Positions 1 through 7,492 are shown, counted from the stretch's first letter. The stretch: DNA of 26,784 nucleotides from a bacterium (GCA_021782055.1 JAJXVP010000020.1:1-26784); one strand, 5' to 3'. Notes: generated by a model not told the origin, from the letters alone. Program-made: numbers and translations.

Positions 1-976
1 GTTGACAACCCGGATAACCTGCCATTCCTGTTGTAAACAAGCGACTCTTGTAGCTGTCCTTGGGGGGCACAATACAGTTTGTTGTCATCAAAATTGGACC
101 ATGAAAACTTTCAAATTCTTTGTCTTGATGCCACCAGCTCGAACCGTAGTTACCGATAAAGTTTGTATACTTTTTAAAGGCAGGATACGAGTGAGCGGGG
201 AGCATTTCCGAGTGCGTGTAGACATCGACTCCCGTACCTTGTGTTTGTTTCAGCAGTTCTTCCAGGTCTTTTAAATCGTGGCCTGAAATCAAAATTCCGG
301 GGTTTTGCCGAACACCCAGGTTAACCCGCGTGATTTCGGGGTTCCCATAGGTAGAGGTGTTCGCTTTGTCGAGTAGGGCCATACCGGCGACGGCAACATT
401 TCCTGACTTCAAGGTCAATGCTACAAGCTCATCCACGCTCAGCTCTTTTGTTAAAGCGGCGAGCGCTTCAATAAAAAACTCGTCTACTTGGGCGTCTCGG
501 TGTCCTAACACAGCGGCGTGTTCTACATAGGCGGCAATTCCCTTGAGCCCATAGGTGATCAACTCTTTTAACGAACGGACATCAGGGTCTTGCGTGGCAA
601 GCACCCCGACAATCAGACTCTGGGACTCCCATTCCGCGTCGGTTTTTCCGTTCCAAGTGAGGTAGTCACTGCTTGTCTTGGGTGTAAAGCGTGCCACCAG
701 GTTATTCCTTAGCGTTAGGGCTTCGCGGACGAGTGCTTTAATTCGGTCGGTGTCAAAGTTGGCATTGGTGATTGTCGCAAACAACGAACGAGCAAGAAAC
801 CGGGTTTCGTACGTTAAATCGGTTCCCGCAGGAGCGTTTTGTGCGGCAAGCGCCAAACCCTTCAAGCTCCAAATCAGCAAATCTTGTGACCCAGCGGTTT
901 CTGGTGTTTTTCCGCAAACGCCCCTCAGGGTACATCCCGTTCCCTTGGCGGCTTCTTGGCATTGAAAACAAAACAT
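1..976 (-). CDS. hcp: Hydroxylamine reductase / hybrid cluster protein Hcp, class I (C-terminus beyond window)
   Basis: Reading leftward from ATG at 976, an open frame of 325 codons runs off the window edge, about 60% of the usual 530-550 residues. Family: hybrid cluster protein (prismane), a cytoplasmic 4Fe-4S plus hybrid 4Fe-2O-2S enzyme that reduces NO or hydroxylamine in nitrosative stress. The start MFCFQCQEA gives cysteines at 3, 6, 15 and 21 (C-x2-C-x8-C-x5-C), the class I spacing typical of strict anaerobes. Further family blocks are visible: ATITNANFD, LKGIAAYVEHAAVLG, NPGILISGHDLKD (first hybrid-cluster His region), TGVDVYTHSEMLPA and ILMTTNC. A strong Shine-Dalgarno (AGGAGG) precedes the ATG. 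It is divergent from a Crp/Fnr gene, the usual setting for an HcpR-type regulator. The remaining hybrid-cluster ligands are off-window, so intactness cannot be judged. Confidence 0.97.
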   Translation of the reverse strand, partial: MFCFQCQEAAKGTGCTLRGVCGKTPETAGSQDLLIWSLKGLALAAQNAPAGTDLTYETRFLARSLFATITNANFDTDRIKALVREALTLRNNLVARFTPKTSSDYLTWNGKTDAEWESQSLIVGVLATQDPDVRSLKELITYGLKGIAAYVEHAAVLGHRDAQVDEFFIEALAALTKELSVDELVALTLKSGNVAVAGMALLDKANTSTYGNPEITRVNLGVRQNPGILISGHDLKDLEELLKQTQGTGVDVYTHSEMLPAHSYPAFKKYTNFIGNYGSSWWHQDKEFESFHGPILMTTNCIVPPKDSYKSRLFTTGMAGYPGCQ

Positions 977-1015
977 AGTCTTTTCCTCCTGATCAATCTG
1001 TGATACAAATCTATG

Positions 1016-1034
1016 TTAGTAAGCGTGTACTTAC
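1016..1034. promoter_or_regulatory. Operator-like palindrome between hcp and crp genes
   Basis: TTAGTAAGCGTGTACTTAC contains the perfect inverted repeat GTAAG-N6-CTTAC (1019-1034). Fifteen of 19 bases match the reverse complement of the site at 2394-2412 in front of the ferredoxin gene. It lies centrally in the divergent hcp/crp spacer, where a bound repressor could control both genes. The adjacent TetR protein is the likeliest binder (inference). A separate weak TGTGA half-site for the Crp/Fnr protein lies at about 1000-1004. Confidence 0.55.
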
Positions 1035-1070
1035 CGTAACCTGGGTGACGATATTTCCTAAAAAAGAGGA

Positions 1071-1745
1071 ATGGGTTTGGAATTTTGGAATCGCATTGAG
1101 ATTTTTGCTCGAGCTGGTGAAAAAGAAAGTCTGAAGTTTTTAGCTGAGTATCCTGGCCGGCGTGTCCACTACCCAAAAGGGTCGGTGTTGCATTTTGAAG
1201 GAGATATCCTAGGATCTTTTGAAGTTCTTCTCAAAGGTCGGATCGAAACGCGTTTACCGAGCAGTGAGGCACAAGAAGGTTTGGCTGTGGATTGGTTGGA
1301 TGGCCCTGCGTGCTTGGCGCCTGCTCCCAGCTTTGCGCAGCCTCCGCTATGTCCCGTCCGCGTTACGGCAACAACTGATGTAGAACTGCATCTGTGGCCA
1401 ACCGAAGAAGTCTTGGAGTTTGCCGGCAAAAACCCCGTTTTTCTGCGGGCACTTTTAGCGACGGTAGCGGGAAAATTAGCCTTCCTCGCCGAGCGCCTTC
1501 ACGAACAGAATACGCTTTCTTTGCGCTGTAAGGTTCTTTCGTATTTACGATCCCTACCCCAAGAACGAGATGAGGTCGGCCACTTTGTCCGACTGCCTCT
1601 CAGCAAAGAAGCCTTAGCCGGGTACTTTGGGGTGGCTCGACCGTCGTTGTCACGGTGCTTGGCTAAAATGGAACAAGAAAATGTACTTTCTGTTCAAGGA
1701 CGGGTTGTACGCTGGAATACGGGAGCTTCGGATGCAGCTATCTGA
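1071..1745 (+). CDS. Crp/Fnr-family transcriptional regulator (HcpR-like by context)
   Basis: A 224-residue protein. The N-terminal half has the cyclic-nucleotide-binding-like beta-barrel pattern of the Crp/Fnr family (about residues 15-125, with VHYPKGSVLHFEGD). A long dimerisation helix follows (about 120-148), then a winged helix-turn-helix at about 176-215 with LSKEALAGYFGVARPSLSR as recognition region. No N-terminal Fnr-type cysteine cluster is seen; the only cysteines are scattered (81, 94, 153, 196), so a 4Fe-4S sensor is unlikely. Being divergent from hcp suggests an HcpR-like NO-responsive activator, which is inference from gene order. The start is uncertain: AGAGGA abuts the ATG at 1071, while TTG at 1077 sits at better spacing and would remove two residues. 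The 3' end overlaps the tetR start by 14 bp, so the two are probably cotranscribed and translationally coupled. Confidence 0.85.
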   Translation: MGLEFWNRIEIFARAGEKESLKFLAEYPGRRVHYPKGSVLHFEGDILGSFEVLLKGRIETRLPSSEAQEGLAVDWLDGPACLAPAPSFAQPPLCPVRVTATTDVELHLWPTEEVLEFAGKNPVFLRALLATVAGKLAFLAERLHEQNTLSLRCKVLSYLRSLPQERDEVGHFVRLPLSKEALAGYFGVARPSLSRCLAKMEQENVLSVQGRVVRWNTGASDAAI

Positions 1746-2325
1746 ACGTCAAGCGGTTATTTTAGAAGCGACGCTCCGTGTCGTTGCCCGTGACGGTCTT
1801 GGCGGGTTTACCATGAAAAAGGTAGCCGCCGAGGTGGGTGTGACGGATGCAGCTTTGTACAAACACTTTCGAGAAAAAACCGATATTTTTGAAGCCTTAG
1901 CCTCGCTCTTTCGTGAAAGAACCTTAGATGCTTTGCTGGAAATTGCCTCCCGACCAGGACTCAGCGCCCTTAAAAAGCTTGAAGCTTTTGTTATGGACCG
2001 CGCTCACCAATTTCAAACTCAACCAGGCCTTACGGTAATCCTCTTTAGTGAGGAGCTATTTCGTGGCGAACCCACGGTGGCCGCGCTTAACTTCGAAACC
2101 ATGGAGCGACATGGTCAGCTTTTACGATCTCTGGTTCTAGAAGGCCAAGCCGAGGGCTCAATTCGTGCAGATCTCAACCCCTATCACGTTGTTTTGCTCT
2201 TAACAGGTCCTGTTCGAATGCTCGTTGAAAATTGGCGTTCACAGCCCGAAGAGGTTTTGGTAGACCGCATCGGGCACTTTTGGAATACCTTCGCTAGCTT
2301 GATGCAACCCATCACAAAGAGATGA
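1732..2325 (+). CDS. TetR/AcrR-family transcriptional regulator
   Basis: A 197-residue protein of typical TetR length. I chose ATG 1732 (MQLSERQAVILEATLRVV) because the DNA-binding domain begins there; the longer frame from 1627 only adds shadow of the upstream gene. The HTH spans about residues 26-48 with FTMKKVAAEVGVTDAALYKH, the classic TetR pattern ending Y-x-H-F. Residues 60-195 form the variable, helical ligand/dimer domain, and no ligand can be read from it. It overlaps the crp gene by 14 bp and lies 99 bp before the ferredoxin gene. The 19-bp motif shared by the ferredoxin promoter and the hcp/crp spacer is a natural candidate operator for this protein. That would make it both an autorepressor (through the crp-tetR operon) and the repressor of hcp and the ferredoxin, which is inference. 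Confidence 0.9.
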   Translation: MQLSERQAVILEATLRVVARDGLGGFTMKKVAAEVGVTDAALYKHFREKTDIFEALASLFRERTLDALLEIASRPGLSALKKLEAFVMDRAHQFQTQPGLTVILFSEELFRGEPTVAALNFETMERHGQLLRSLVLEGQAEGSIRADLNPYHVVLLLTGPVRMLVENWRSQPEEVLVDRIGHFWNTFASLMQPITKR

Positions 2326-2372
2326 TTTGTACAGCCTGTAGTCTGAGAACTGCCTTTACCAAGAGTGTGTAC

Positions 2373-2400
2373 TTGACAAAAAATTCATAGTAAGTAAGTA
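2373..2400 (+). promoter_or_regulatory. Probable promoter of the ferredoxin gene
   Basis: A perfect -35 TTGACA (2373-2378), a 16-bp spacer, then a weaker -10 TAAGTA (2395-2400). The -10 lies inside the operator-like motif at 2394-2412, so a bound protein would block RNA polymerase, as expected for repression. The -35 is also flanked by GTGTACTT (2367-2374), which repeats the right half of the upstream site at 1025-1032. Confidence 0.55.
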
Positions 2401-2412
2401 ATCACTAACTAA
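2394..2412. promoter_or_regulatory. Operator-like site overlapping the ferredoxin promoter
   Basis: The reverse complement, TTAGTTAGTGATTACTTAC, matches the hcp/crp spacer site (1016-1034) at 15 of 19 positions. On the plus strand, 2391-2412 is a near-palindrome (TAAGTAAGT...CACTAACTAA, 16 of 22 positions symmetric). It covers the -10 and reaches the ribosome binding site. The TetR protein encoded just upstream is the best candidate binder (inference). Confidence 0.55.
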
Positions 2413-2424
2413 GAGGGCGTGAAC

Positions 2425-3108
2425 ATGGAAAGGCTGATTATTGAAATCGACGAAGACCTTTGTAATGGATGCGGGGCGTGTATCCCAGGCTGTCATGAGG
2501 GGGCTTTGCAAATCGTTGACGGAAAAGCTCGCCTCGTCGGTGATGCTCTGTGTGATGGACTCGGCGCCTGTCTAAGAGATTGCCCTCAAGGGGCTCTTCG
2601 TGTCGTCAACCGAGAAGCAGAAGCCTTTCGAGAAGAGCTTGTGGCTGTGCCACTACTTAAGACGCCAGTAAGTTCTCCGACTCCATCAGGGTGTCCGGGT
2701 AGCCGAGTGCGCCTGCTGGGCAACCCTGCGCTTCAAAATTCGCGGAGTGCCCTTCAGCAATGGCCGGTTCAGTGGCACCTCGTTCCTGTTTCTGCGCCAT
2801 TTCTTGAACAGGCAGACCTATTATTATGCGCTGATTGTGTACCTTTTTCGTATGCTGACTTTCATCGGCAGCTTTTACCTGGTCGCGTCTTGATGGTGGG
2901 GTGTCCCAAATTCGATGATGTGACAGCCTATAGCGAAAAACTCACCAGGATTTTGCAAACAAGGTCCATCCGTTCGATCACGGTTGTTAAGATGGAAGTT
3001 CCCTGTTGTTCCGGTATCGCTGCTTTAACCAAGAGAGCAATCAAGGCCAGTGGTAAAAGCCTTCCATATTCTGAGGTGACTGTTACCGTCGACGGGCATC
3101 TTTCTTAA
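2425..3108 (+). CDS. 4Fe-4S ferredoxin with Cys-rich C-terminal domain
   Basis: A 227-residue protein. ATG 2425 is preferred over GTG 2419 because AAGAGGG (2411-2417) is seven bases from the ATG but touches the GTG. An N-terminal bacterial-ferredoxin fold (residues 1-62) has one complete cluster motif, C13-x2-C16-x2-C19-x3-C23. The second motif reads CDGLGACLRDCP (43-54), with Leu in place of its second Cys. The C-terminal domain (about 100-227) holds more cysteine motifs: CADCVPFSYADF, GCPKFDD and VPCCSGI. This form is known to me as a ferredoxin family found beside hcp in anaerobes, so its likely job is electron donation to Hcp or redox balancing in nitrosative stress. Its promoter carries the same operator-like motif as the hcp spacer. 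It converges on the next gene with stop codons overlapping at 3105-3108. Confidence 0.88.
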   Translation: MERLIIEIDEDLCNGCGACIPGCHEGALQIVDGKARLVGDALCDGLGACLRDCPQGALRVVNREAEAFREELVAVPLLKTPVSSPTPSGCPGSRVRLLGNPALQNSRSALQQWPVQWHLVPVSAPFLEQADLLLCADCVPFSYADFHRQLLPGRVLMVGCPKFDDVTAYSEKLTRILQTRSIRSITVVKMEVPCCSGIAALTKRAIKASGKSLPYSEVTVTVDGHLS

Positions 3109-3833
3109 AAAAAGCGTGAGGGCAACAGAGCGTGCCCCCACCAAAAATACGCCGTAGAATCGAGGACAAACACGAGCCCCAAAAGGGCGGTAAGCCAACT
3201 GTTGACCAAAGCTCCCCACCTTGGCGTGTGAAAGTGAAGTTTAGCCTCGATGTCCGTGACGCGGTTTCGTAATAAAAGGTAAAGGACGAGGGGAACCAAC
3301 ATCGGTACAGCATAGATCAGGTTGTAATACAAAACTCCTGGCAACGCCCCTGTGTTGCCATAAGCCTGGCCCAGCTTCTCGAGAGCTCCAATATACGGCA
3401 CAGAAAAAGGAAAGCCCGTTGTGCTGAGAAAAGCACCTAAAGCAAAAGCGGTCACGGGGTTCAAAAAACGAACCAACAGAGTAAGCCTTTGAAACATCGG
3501 AGAAAGTCCTTGCTTTTGACTGCGAAAGGCAAAAACAATTCCTAAGACAATGCAAAGGGCCCCAAACGCCAGCTGAAGGCCATAGTAACTCGGGTCTGGT
3601 ATCGAATTCATATTAGGAAGAATCTGGGCTAACCAGGCGTTTACCGCTTCACGGTGGTAAAGAAAGACCAACCCGCAGGCAAAATAGGCCAGACTTGTGC
3701 CCGCGAAAAAGGCAAGAGCGTGGGCTAAAGGGCGTCTTGTCGAGAGCAAAAAGACAAAAATGACAATCTGAATAGCGGTTGAAAGACTGTCAAAAAGCGC
3801 TGTCGAAGTGAGAAATATCCAAAAATCCGGCAC
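3105..3833 (-). CDS. Polytopic membrane protein, six predicted helices (GAP/LysE-like pattern)
   Basis: A 242-residue integral membrane protein of unassigned function. I chose GTG 3833 because GGGGAG lies six bases upstream and the first membrane helix starts straight after; the longer frame to 3950 adds a non-membrane leader overlapping the divergent PilZ gene. About six hydrophobic helices are visible, near residues 8-28, 37-55, 85-103, 128-150, 163-187 and 205-227. The opening (ALFDSLSTAIQIVIFVFLL, then P...A..F..G) resembles the GAP/LysE/CcdA-like small exporter superfamily, where two three-helix halves form a carrier. No paired cysteines suited to electron transfer are evident, which argues against DsbD/CcdA. 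It is divergent from the PilZ gene and converges on the ferredoxin gene with overlapping stops. The substrate is unknown. Confidence 0.8.
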   Translation of the reverse strand: MPDFWIFLTSTALFDSLSTAIQIVIFVFLLSTRRPLAHALAFFAGTSLAYFACGLVFLYHREAVNAWLAQILPNMNSIPDPSYYGLQLAFGALCIVLGIVFAFRSQKQGLSPMFQRLTLLVRFLNPVTAFALGAFLSTTGFPFSVPYIGALEKLGQAYGNTGALPGVLYYNLIYAVPMLVPLVLYLLLRNRVTDIEAKLHFHTPRWGALVNSWLTALLGLVFVLDSTAYFWWGHALLPSRFF

Positions 3834-3878
3834 AATGTTCTCCCCAAAGAAGTTCTCGTGAACTTGATCCGTACGGGA

Positions 3879-3884
3879 TATAAT
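3879..3884 (+). promoter_or_regulatory. Probable -10 element upstream of the PilZ gene
   Basis: A perfect TATAAT lies 33 bp before the ATG at 3918, giving room for a leader with a strong Shine-Dalgarno (AAGGGGGG at about 3907-3914). No good -35 is seen at 16-18 bp. Confidence 0.5.
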
Positions 3885-3917
3885 GATGAGAGAGGCAGTC
3901 TCGGACAAGGGGGGCCT

Positions 3918-4913
3918 ATGAATCCCAACTCTGCGAGCTGGCAGACACAATTTTCACAAGGTTTTGGCGGGAGCCTTGATCCTTCGGGTTTTTACTGGGG
4001 TGTGCTAATCCTTGCGCTCCTGACCACAATTTTTATCCTGGCTTATCGAGGTTTTCAAAAGCGTCGAGGTCAAAATCAGCTCTTGTCAAAGCGGCATTCT
4101 CAGCAAGAATCGCCCTTGAATCTTGTTCAACAAGCCGCCTTGCATGACCTTATTGATGAATTTCGGCGACGTGAACCGGCGGCTCAGGCAGTTCCTGCAG
4201 CAGTCCTTGAAAAATTTGCAGAGTTTTTTTACGAGAGAAAGTCTCGGCTCAGAGCAAAGGGTAAAGACAATCAAGCTTTTATGGGGGCTCACTACCCGTT
4301 GCATACCGGCGACTCGGTGGAGGTGGATCTGATTGAAGGCAAAGGTGTCTCGTTGGTCTCGTCCGTGGTGACAGGGATGACGCGGAAAGGTTTCACCGTT
4401 CTGGTTCCCGAGCCGTTAGCCTCTACCTTGATCAAGGGGCAGGCTATGTTGGTCAACTACGCCTCGGGAACGCACTTTCTTCAAGGCCTTACAGCGGTGG
4501 TCGAAATTCAGTCCGCAGGAGAAGTCCTCTTGCGCCCTTTGGAACGGTTACGCCTGACCCGAGAACGAAGGTGGCCACGTTTACCAGTGCAAACCATTGC
4601 GGGCAGTCTTACCGAGACGAGGAGCGGAACTCGACGTCCTGCCCGGGTGTTGGATATTAGTCACGATGGGGCTAGGGTACGGGTGTCGTCACCGCTCGAA
4701 AAAAAGGCCGTTCATCAGTTAACGTTTGAAGCTGAAGCTGGCGGTAAACGCTGGGTGTTTGGGCCCCTGGAATGTGTATGTCGGCAGGTCTTTGCCGGAG
4801 AACCAGGAGGAATCGAATACGGAATGGGTTTTCTTTACTTAGATACGGAGTCCAGTCGAAAGTTATCAAGTTTTCTCAAAGCTTCGGCTCAACCCTGGGA
4901 AAAAACTACCTAA
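3918..4913 (+). CDS. Membrane-anchored PilZ-domain protein (putative c-di-GMP receptor)
   Basis: A 331-residue protein. ATG 3918 is chosen because AAGGGGGG sits about four bases upstream; the longer frame from 3858 lacks this. One transmembrane segment is visible near residues 27-44 (FYWGVLILALLTTIFILAY), followed by a basic stop-transfer stretch. Next comes a charged helical region (about 60-130) and a beta-rich YcgR-N-like segment (about 135-205). The C-terminal PilZ domain (about 215-325) carries RRWPR as the RxxxR c-di-GMP motif and DISHDGARV as the D/NxSxxG motif, so the binding residues are present. Family knowledge: YcgR-like proteins couple c-di-GMP to motility or envelope functions. 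An HD-GYP protein at 24778-25845 could supply the opposing phosphodiesterase activity. It is divergent from the membrane protein gene at 3105-3833. Confidence 0.87.
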   Translation: MNPNSASWQTQFSQGFGGSLDPSGFYWGVLILALLTTIFILAYRGFQKRRGQNQLLSKRHSQQESPLNLVQQAALHDLIDEFRRREPAAQAVPAAVLEKFAEFFYERKSRLRAKGKDNQAFMGAHYPLHTGDSVEVDLIEGKGVSLVSSVVTGMTRKGFTVLVPEPLASTLIKGQAMLVNYASGTHFLQGLTAVVEIQSAGEVLLRPLERLRLTRERRWPRLPVQTIAGSLTETRSGTRRPARVLDISHDGARVRVSSPLEKKAVHQLTFEAEAGGKRWVFGPLECVCRQVFAGEPGGIEYGMGFLYLDTESSRKLSSFLKASAQPWEKTT

Positions 4914-4999
4914 TATGCTTTTCTTAACGATTTCATAAATTTCTTCCCTGGGCCACCGTTTCCCTTGCGGAAAGTGCCTCTTTGGGGCCCAATTTCCTT

Positions 5000-6352
5000 A
5001 TGGCGAGAAATTCTGGACCGCTCAGTTGGGCACGTCGTTGGTTTGCCCCATCCTGGATGAATACGGACATTGCACGGGTTTTGATAGCCCACGCTCTGAT
5101 GAGCGCTACACAGGCTATGGCGGCCATTCTCGTCCCTATCGATCTGGCTAAGCTGGGTTTTCATGGCGTGTTTATCGGTTTGTTGTTCACAGCGACGGCG
5201 ACGGCTTCGGCCGTTTTAACCGCAGTAATAGGCTTTTTGTCGGATCGCTTCGGGCGTAGGTCGTTTCTTGTCCTCATGCCTGTCGTTACGGCGGTGGCCT
5301 GTTTCATTTTTGCCCTAAGCGAGTGGGGAGCGTTTTTATTTGTCAGTGCCGCCTTAGGGGCTCTGGGGCGCGGAACTGGTGCCGGTGCTGGTACTGTAGG
5401 ACCCTATCAACCGGCAGAACAGGCGTATTTAACCGCACGTATTCCTTCTACGCATCGGAATTCTTTGTTTGGGCGCCTTGGGTTTGCCACCTCCTTGGGA
5501 GCTTTGATCGGTGGCGGCCCTTTTATTTATCTCACGGTTGGGCTTACCCCACATACCCAGCAGTTTACAGTGGCATTTTTTGTCGCGGGGGCTTGTGCCC
5601 TGGCGGCAGGGCTTTTAGCCATGGGTATTGCAAAAGATCGACAACTTCCTTTAGAGAAATCTCAGGTTCCTTTAGAGAAATCTCAAGCATCCCCTGTCAA
5701 CAAAGACAGCTCGCCAGCTCTTCCTCGTGGGCAGGTTAGGCGGCTTCTGCTTCAATTGGCCTTGACCAACAGTCTCAATGGGTTTGCAGTAGGCTTTTTT
5801 GGCCCGTTTATCACGTATTGGTTTTACCGACGTTTTGGTGTCAGCGCAGTCGAAATTGGACTTTTGTACATGCTCATTAACGTTGTTTCGTTGTTCTCGA
5901 ATGTTTTTACGGCACGGGTGGCTTTACGGTGGGGTGTAGTTCGAAGCATCGTGGTAACACGAATCGCGCAAGGTTTGATGATTATTCCCATGGTTCTAGC
6001 CCCCTTTTTTTGGCTTGCAGGTGTGCTTTATGCTTTGAGAATGATGGTCCAACGCTTGGGCCTGCCCTTAAGACAATCGTACGTGATGGGGATTGTCCCT
6101 GATGCTCAACGAGGCAAGGTGAGTTCCTTGAGTAATCTGCCCTCGCAAGTAACCTCGGCAATCAGTCCTTCTTTAGCAGGGCCCATGATAGAAAACGTTT
6201 CGTTGAGTTTGCCCTTTGAACTAGGGGCCGTGATTCAAACCCTGGGTGCCATCTTGTTCGGGGTGTTTTTCGGTTCAACACGACCTCCTGAAGAAAACCC
6301 GGTTCCTCCAAAAGAGCAAGCTCCTCGGGCTGACGACCTATCAGAGAGCTGA
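5000..6352 (+). CDS. Major facilitator superfamily transporter
   Basis: A 450-residue inner-membrane secondary transporter with about 12 helices in two halves. The loop 2-3 signature of the MFS is visible as GFLSDRFGRRS, near residue 80. The N-half has Gly-rich helices (ALGALGRGTGAGAGTVGP). A hydrophilic central loop of about 30 residues (PLEKSQ repeats, near residues 216-245) separates the halves. The C-half starts at RRLLLQLALTNSLNGFAVGFFGP. The C-terminus is Pro/Glu-rich and cytoplasmic. ATG 5000 is used, but no convincing Shine-Dalgarno precedes it; TTG 4982 or the ATG of the MNTDIARVL stretch are alternatives. Substrate cannot be deduced; drug or sugar efflux are equally possible. It converges on rlmG with a 12-bp overlap of 3' ends. 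Confidence 0.88.
   Translation: MARNSGPLSWARRWFAPSWMNTDIARVLIAHALMSATQAMAAILVPIDLAKLGFHGVFIGLLFTATATASAVLTAVIGFLSDRFGRRSFLVLMPVVTAVACFIFALSEWGAFLFVSAALGALGRGTGAGAGTVGPYQPAEQAYLTARIPSTHRNSLFGRLGFATSLGALIGGGPFIYLTVGLTPHTQQFTVAFFVAGACALAAGLLAMGIAKDRQLPLEKSQVPLEKSQASPVNKDSSPALPRGQVRRLLLQLALTNSLNGFAVGFFGPFITYWFYRRFGVSAVEIGLLYMLINVVSLFSNVFTARVALRWGVVRSIVVTRIAQGLMIIPMVLAPFFWLAGVLYALRMMVQRLGLPLRQSYVMGIVPDAQRGKVSSLSNLPSQVTSAISPSLAGPMIENVSLSLPFELGAVIQTLGAILFGVFFGSTRPPEENPVPPKEQAPRADDLSES
5646..5685 (+). repeat. 21-bp tandem duplication in the MFS central loop
   Basis: TTCCTTTAGAGAAATCTCA occurs at 5646-5664 and again, identical, at 5667-5685 with a period of 21 bp. It encodes two PLEKSQ units in frame. 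It looks like a recent replication-slippage duplication tolerated in a flexible loop. Confidence 0.9.
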
Positions 6353-7486
6353 TTTCTCCTGCGCTTTGAAACACCGAAATAGAGCATATTTTTCGTCATA
6401 CGCGACCGTGGCAACGCGCGGGAAAAGTTCTCCTAAAAGCTTGTGGTGGCCGAGGTGACGATTAGCAACCACCCAAAGTTCTCCGTTTGGTTTGAGAACC
6501 TTGACGGACATTTGAAACATTTTTTGTGCGATAGAAAGGGTCTGAGCGTTTTGAAAATGAAATGGGGGATTACAAAGGATCAAGTCCACCGAACCTTTAT
6601 CAAAGTCTTCTAGACCATCGCCACAAAGGAATTTACCTCGTCCACCCATCTGGTTAATTCGAAAACTTTCTCGTGCTGACCAGACGGCGAGAAACGACTC
6701 GTCGACACAAAAGATATCGGCACTTAAAGAGCGTTTTGCGGCAACCAGCCCTAACAGCCCGTTGCCACAACCAAGGTCTACGACGGCGCCATTGAGGTGG
6801 GAGGCTTTGGGAAAATGCTCGAGAAATAACCGTGTACCACCATCTAGTCTACCGGCGCTAAAAACCCCGGCATGCTGGATGATTTCGAGGTTAAGCGAGG
6901 GAATTGACCAGCGAAAGGGAAAGCGGGAGGCAGGACGGGGTTGAGGTTGAGGCTGAGTGTGAATCAAACGGGCTTTATAATCGGCCGGAGTGGTGGTCGT
7001 TGGACCGAGAAGATTCTCGATGAGGGTGAGAGTTGATGTATGGATCTCTTTGGTCATCCCGGAGGCGATGAAGGTACCCTGAGCTGAAAGGTACGAAGAA
7101 ATTTGTGCCAGTTGGTATTCTAAAAGATCAGCTGACCGAGGAAGTCGATATAACACGACTTCTCCTTCGGGGACACTGAGGCTATCCAGAAGAAACAGAT
7201 CTTGGTCATCCAAGTGGTTCGCTTCGACATTCCAAAGCGTGGCACGCTGAGAGAGGGCTGAGTCCGAAATTTGAGCGACTTTGTAACCGGCCATGAGAAG
7301 GGCACAGGTAAGGGCTCCAAAAGGGTCATTATAAACCAGGACCAAGGTTCCAGCTGGCAAGTGACGGCGAGAGAAATCTTCAAGAAGAAGAGTGTCAGCA
7401 CCGCTCCACGCTTGCAGAGTAGGATCATCGTCGTAGGGAAACCGTGAAAGCGATAAAGGGCCCCACGGGGTGGTCCAAGTTTTCAT
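6341..7486 (-). CDS. rlmG: 23S rRNA (guanine-1835-N2)-methyltransferase RlmG
   Basis: A 381-residue protein, about the length of E. coli RlmG. The N-terminal non-catalytic domain opens with RFPYDDDPTLQAWSGADTLLL, the family's characteristic start, and carries VYNDPFGALTCALL and KEIHTSTLTLIENLLGPTTTT. A Q-P-rich linker follows (about 177-185). The C-terminal Rossmann methyltransferase domain has the SAM site DLGCGNGLLGL (237-247), VDES (261-264) and the catalytic NPPFH (306-310) used by base N-methyltransferases of this group. Role: SAM-dependent methylation of a guanine in 23S rRNA in the assembling large subunit. The promoter directly abuts the start, predicting a leaderless mRNA. It is divergent from another MTS-type methyltransferase and convergent with the MFS gene. 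Confidence 0.95.
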   Translation of the reverse strand: MKTWTTPWGPLSLSRFPYDDDPTLQAWSGADTLLLEDFSRRHLPAGTLVLVYNDPFGALTCALLMAGYKVAQISDSALSQRATLWNVEANHLDDQDLFLLDSLSVPEGEVVLYRLPRSADLLEYQLAQISSYLSAQGTFIASGMTKEIHTSTLTLIENLLGPTTTTPADYKARLIHTQPQPQPRPASRFPFRWSIPSLNLEIIQHAGVFSAGRLDGGTRLFLEHFPKASHLNGAVVDLGCGNGLLGLVAAKRSLSADIFCVDESFLAVWSARESFRINQMGGRGKFLCGDGLEDFDKGSVDLILCNPPFHFQNAQTLSIAQKMFQMSVKVLKPNGELWVVANRHLGHHKLLGELFPRVATVAYDEKYALFRCFKAQEKSAL

Positions 7487-7492
7487 ACTCTT

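Noticed and set aside
996..1016. HcpR/Crp-type site TGTGATACAAATCTATG upstream of crp
   Set aside because: Only the TGTGA half matches a TGTGA-N6-TCACA palindrome; the other half is poor, so it is not called as a site.
1627..1731. Longer N-terminus for the TetR protein
   Set aside because: The extra 35 residues are the crp gene read in another frame; the TetR fold begins at ATG 1732.
3834..3950. Longer N-terminus for the six-helix membrane protein
   Set aside because: It would cover the PilZ promoter and Shine-Dalgarno, and GTG 3833 has a well-placed GGGGAG.
4914..4999. Possible promoter or terminator between the PilZ and MFS genes
   Set aside because: GC-rich segments (GGGCC, GGGGCCC) do not form a stem followed by a U-run, and no convincing -10/-35 pair was found.
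6941..6960. GTTGAGGTTGAGGCTGAG-type short repeats in rlmG
   Set aside because: They simply encode a Gln-Pro linker (QPQPQP) on the minus strand; no repeat element is implied.
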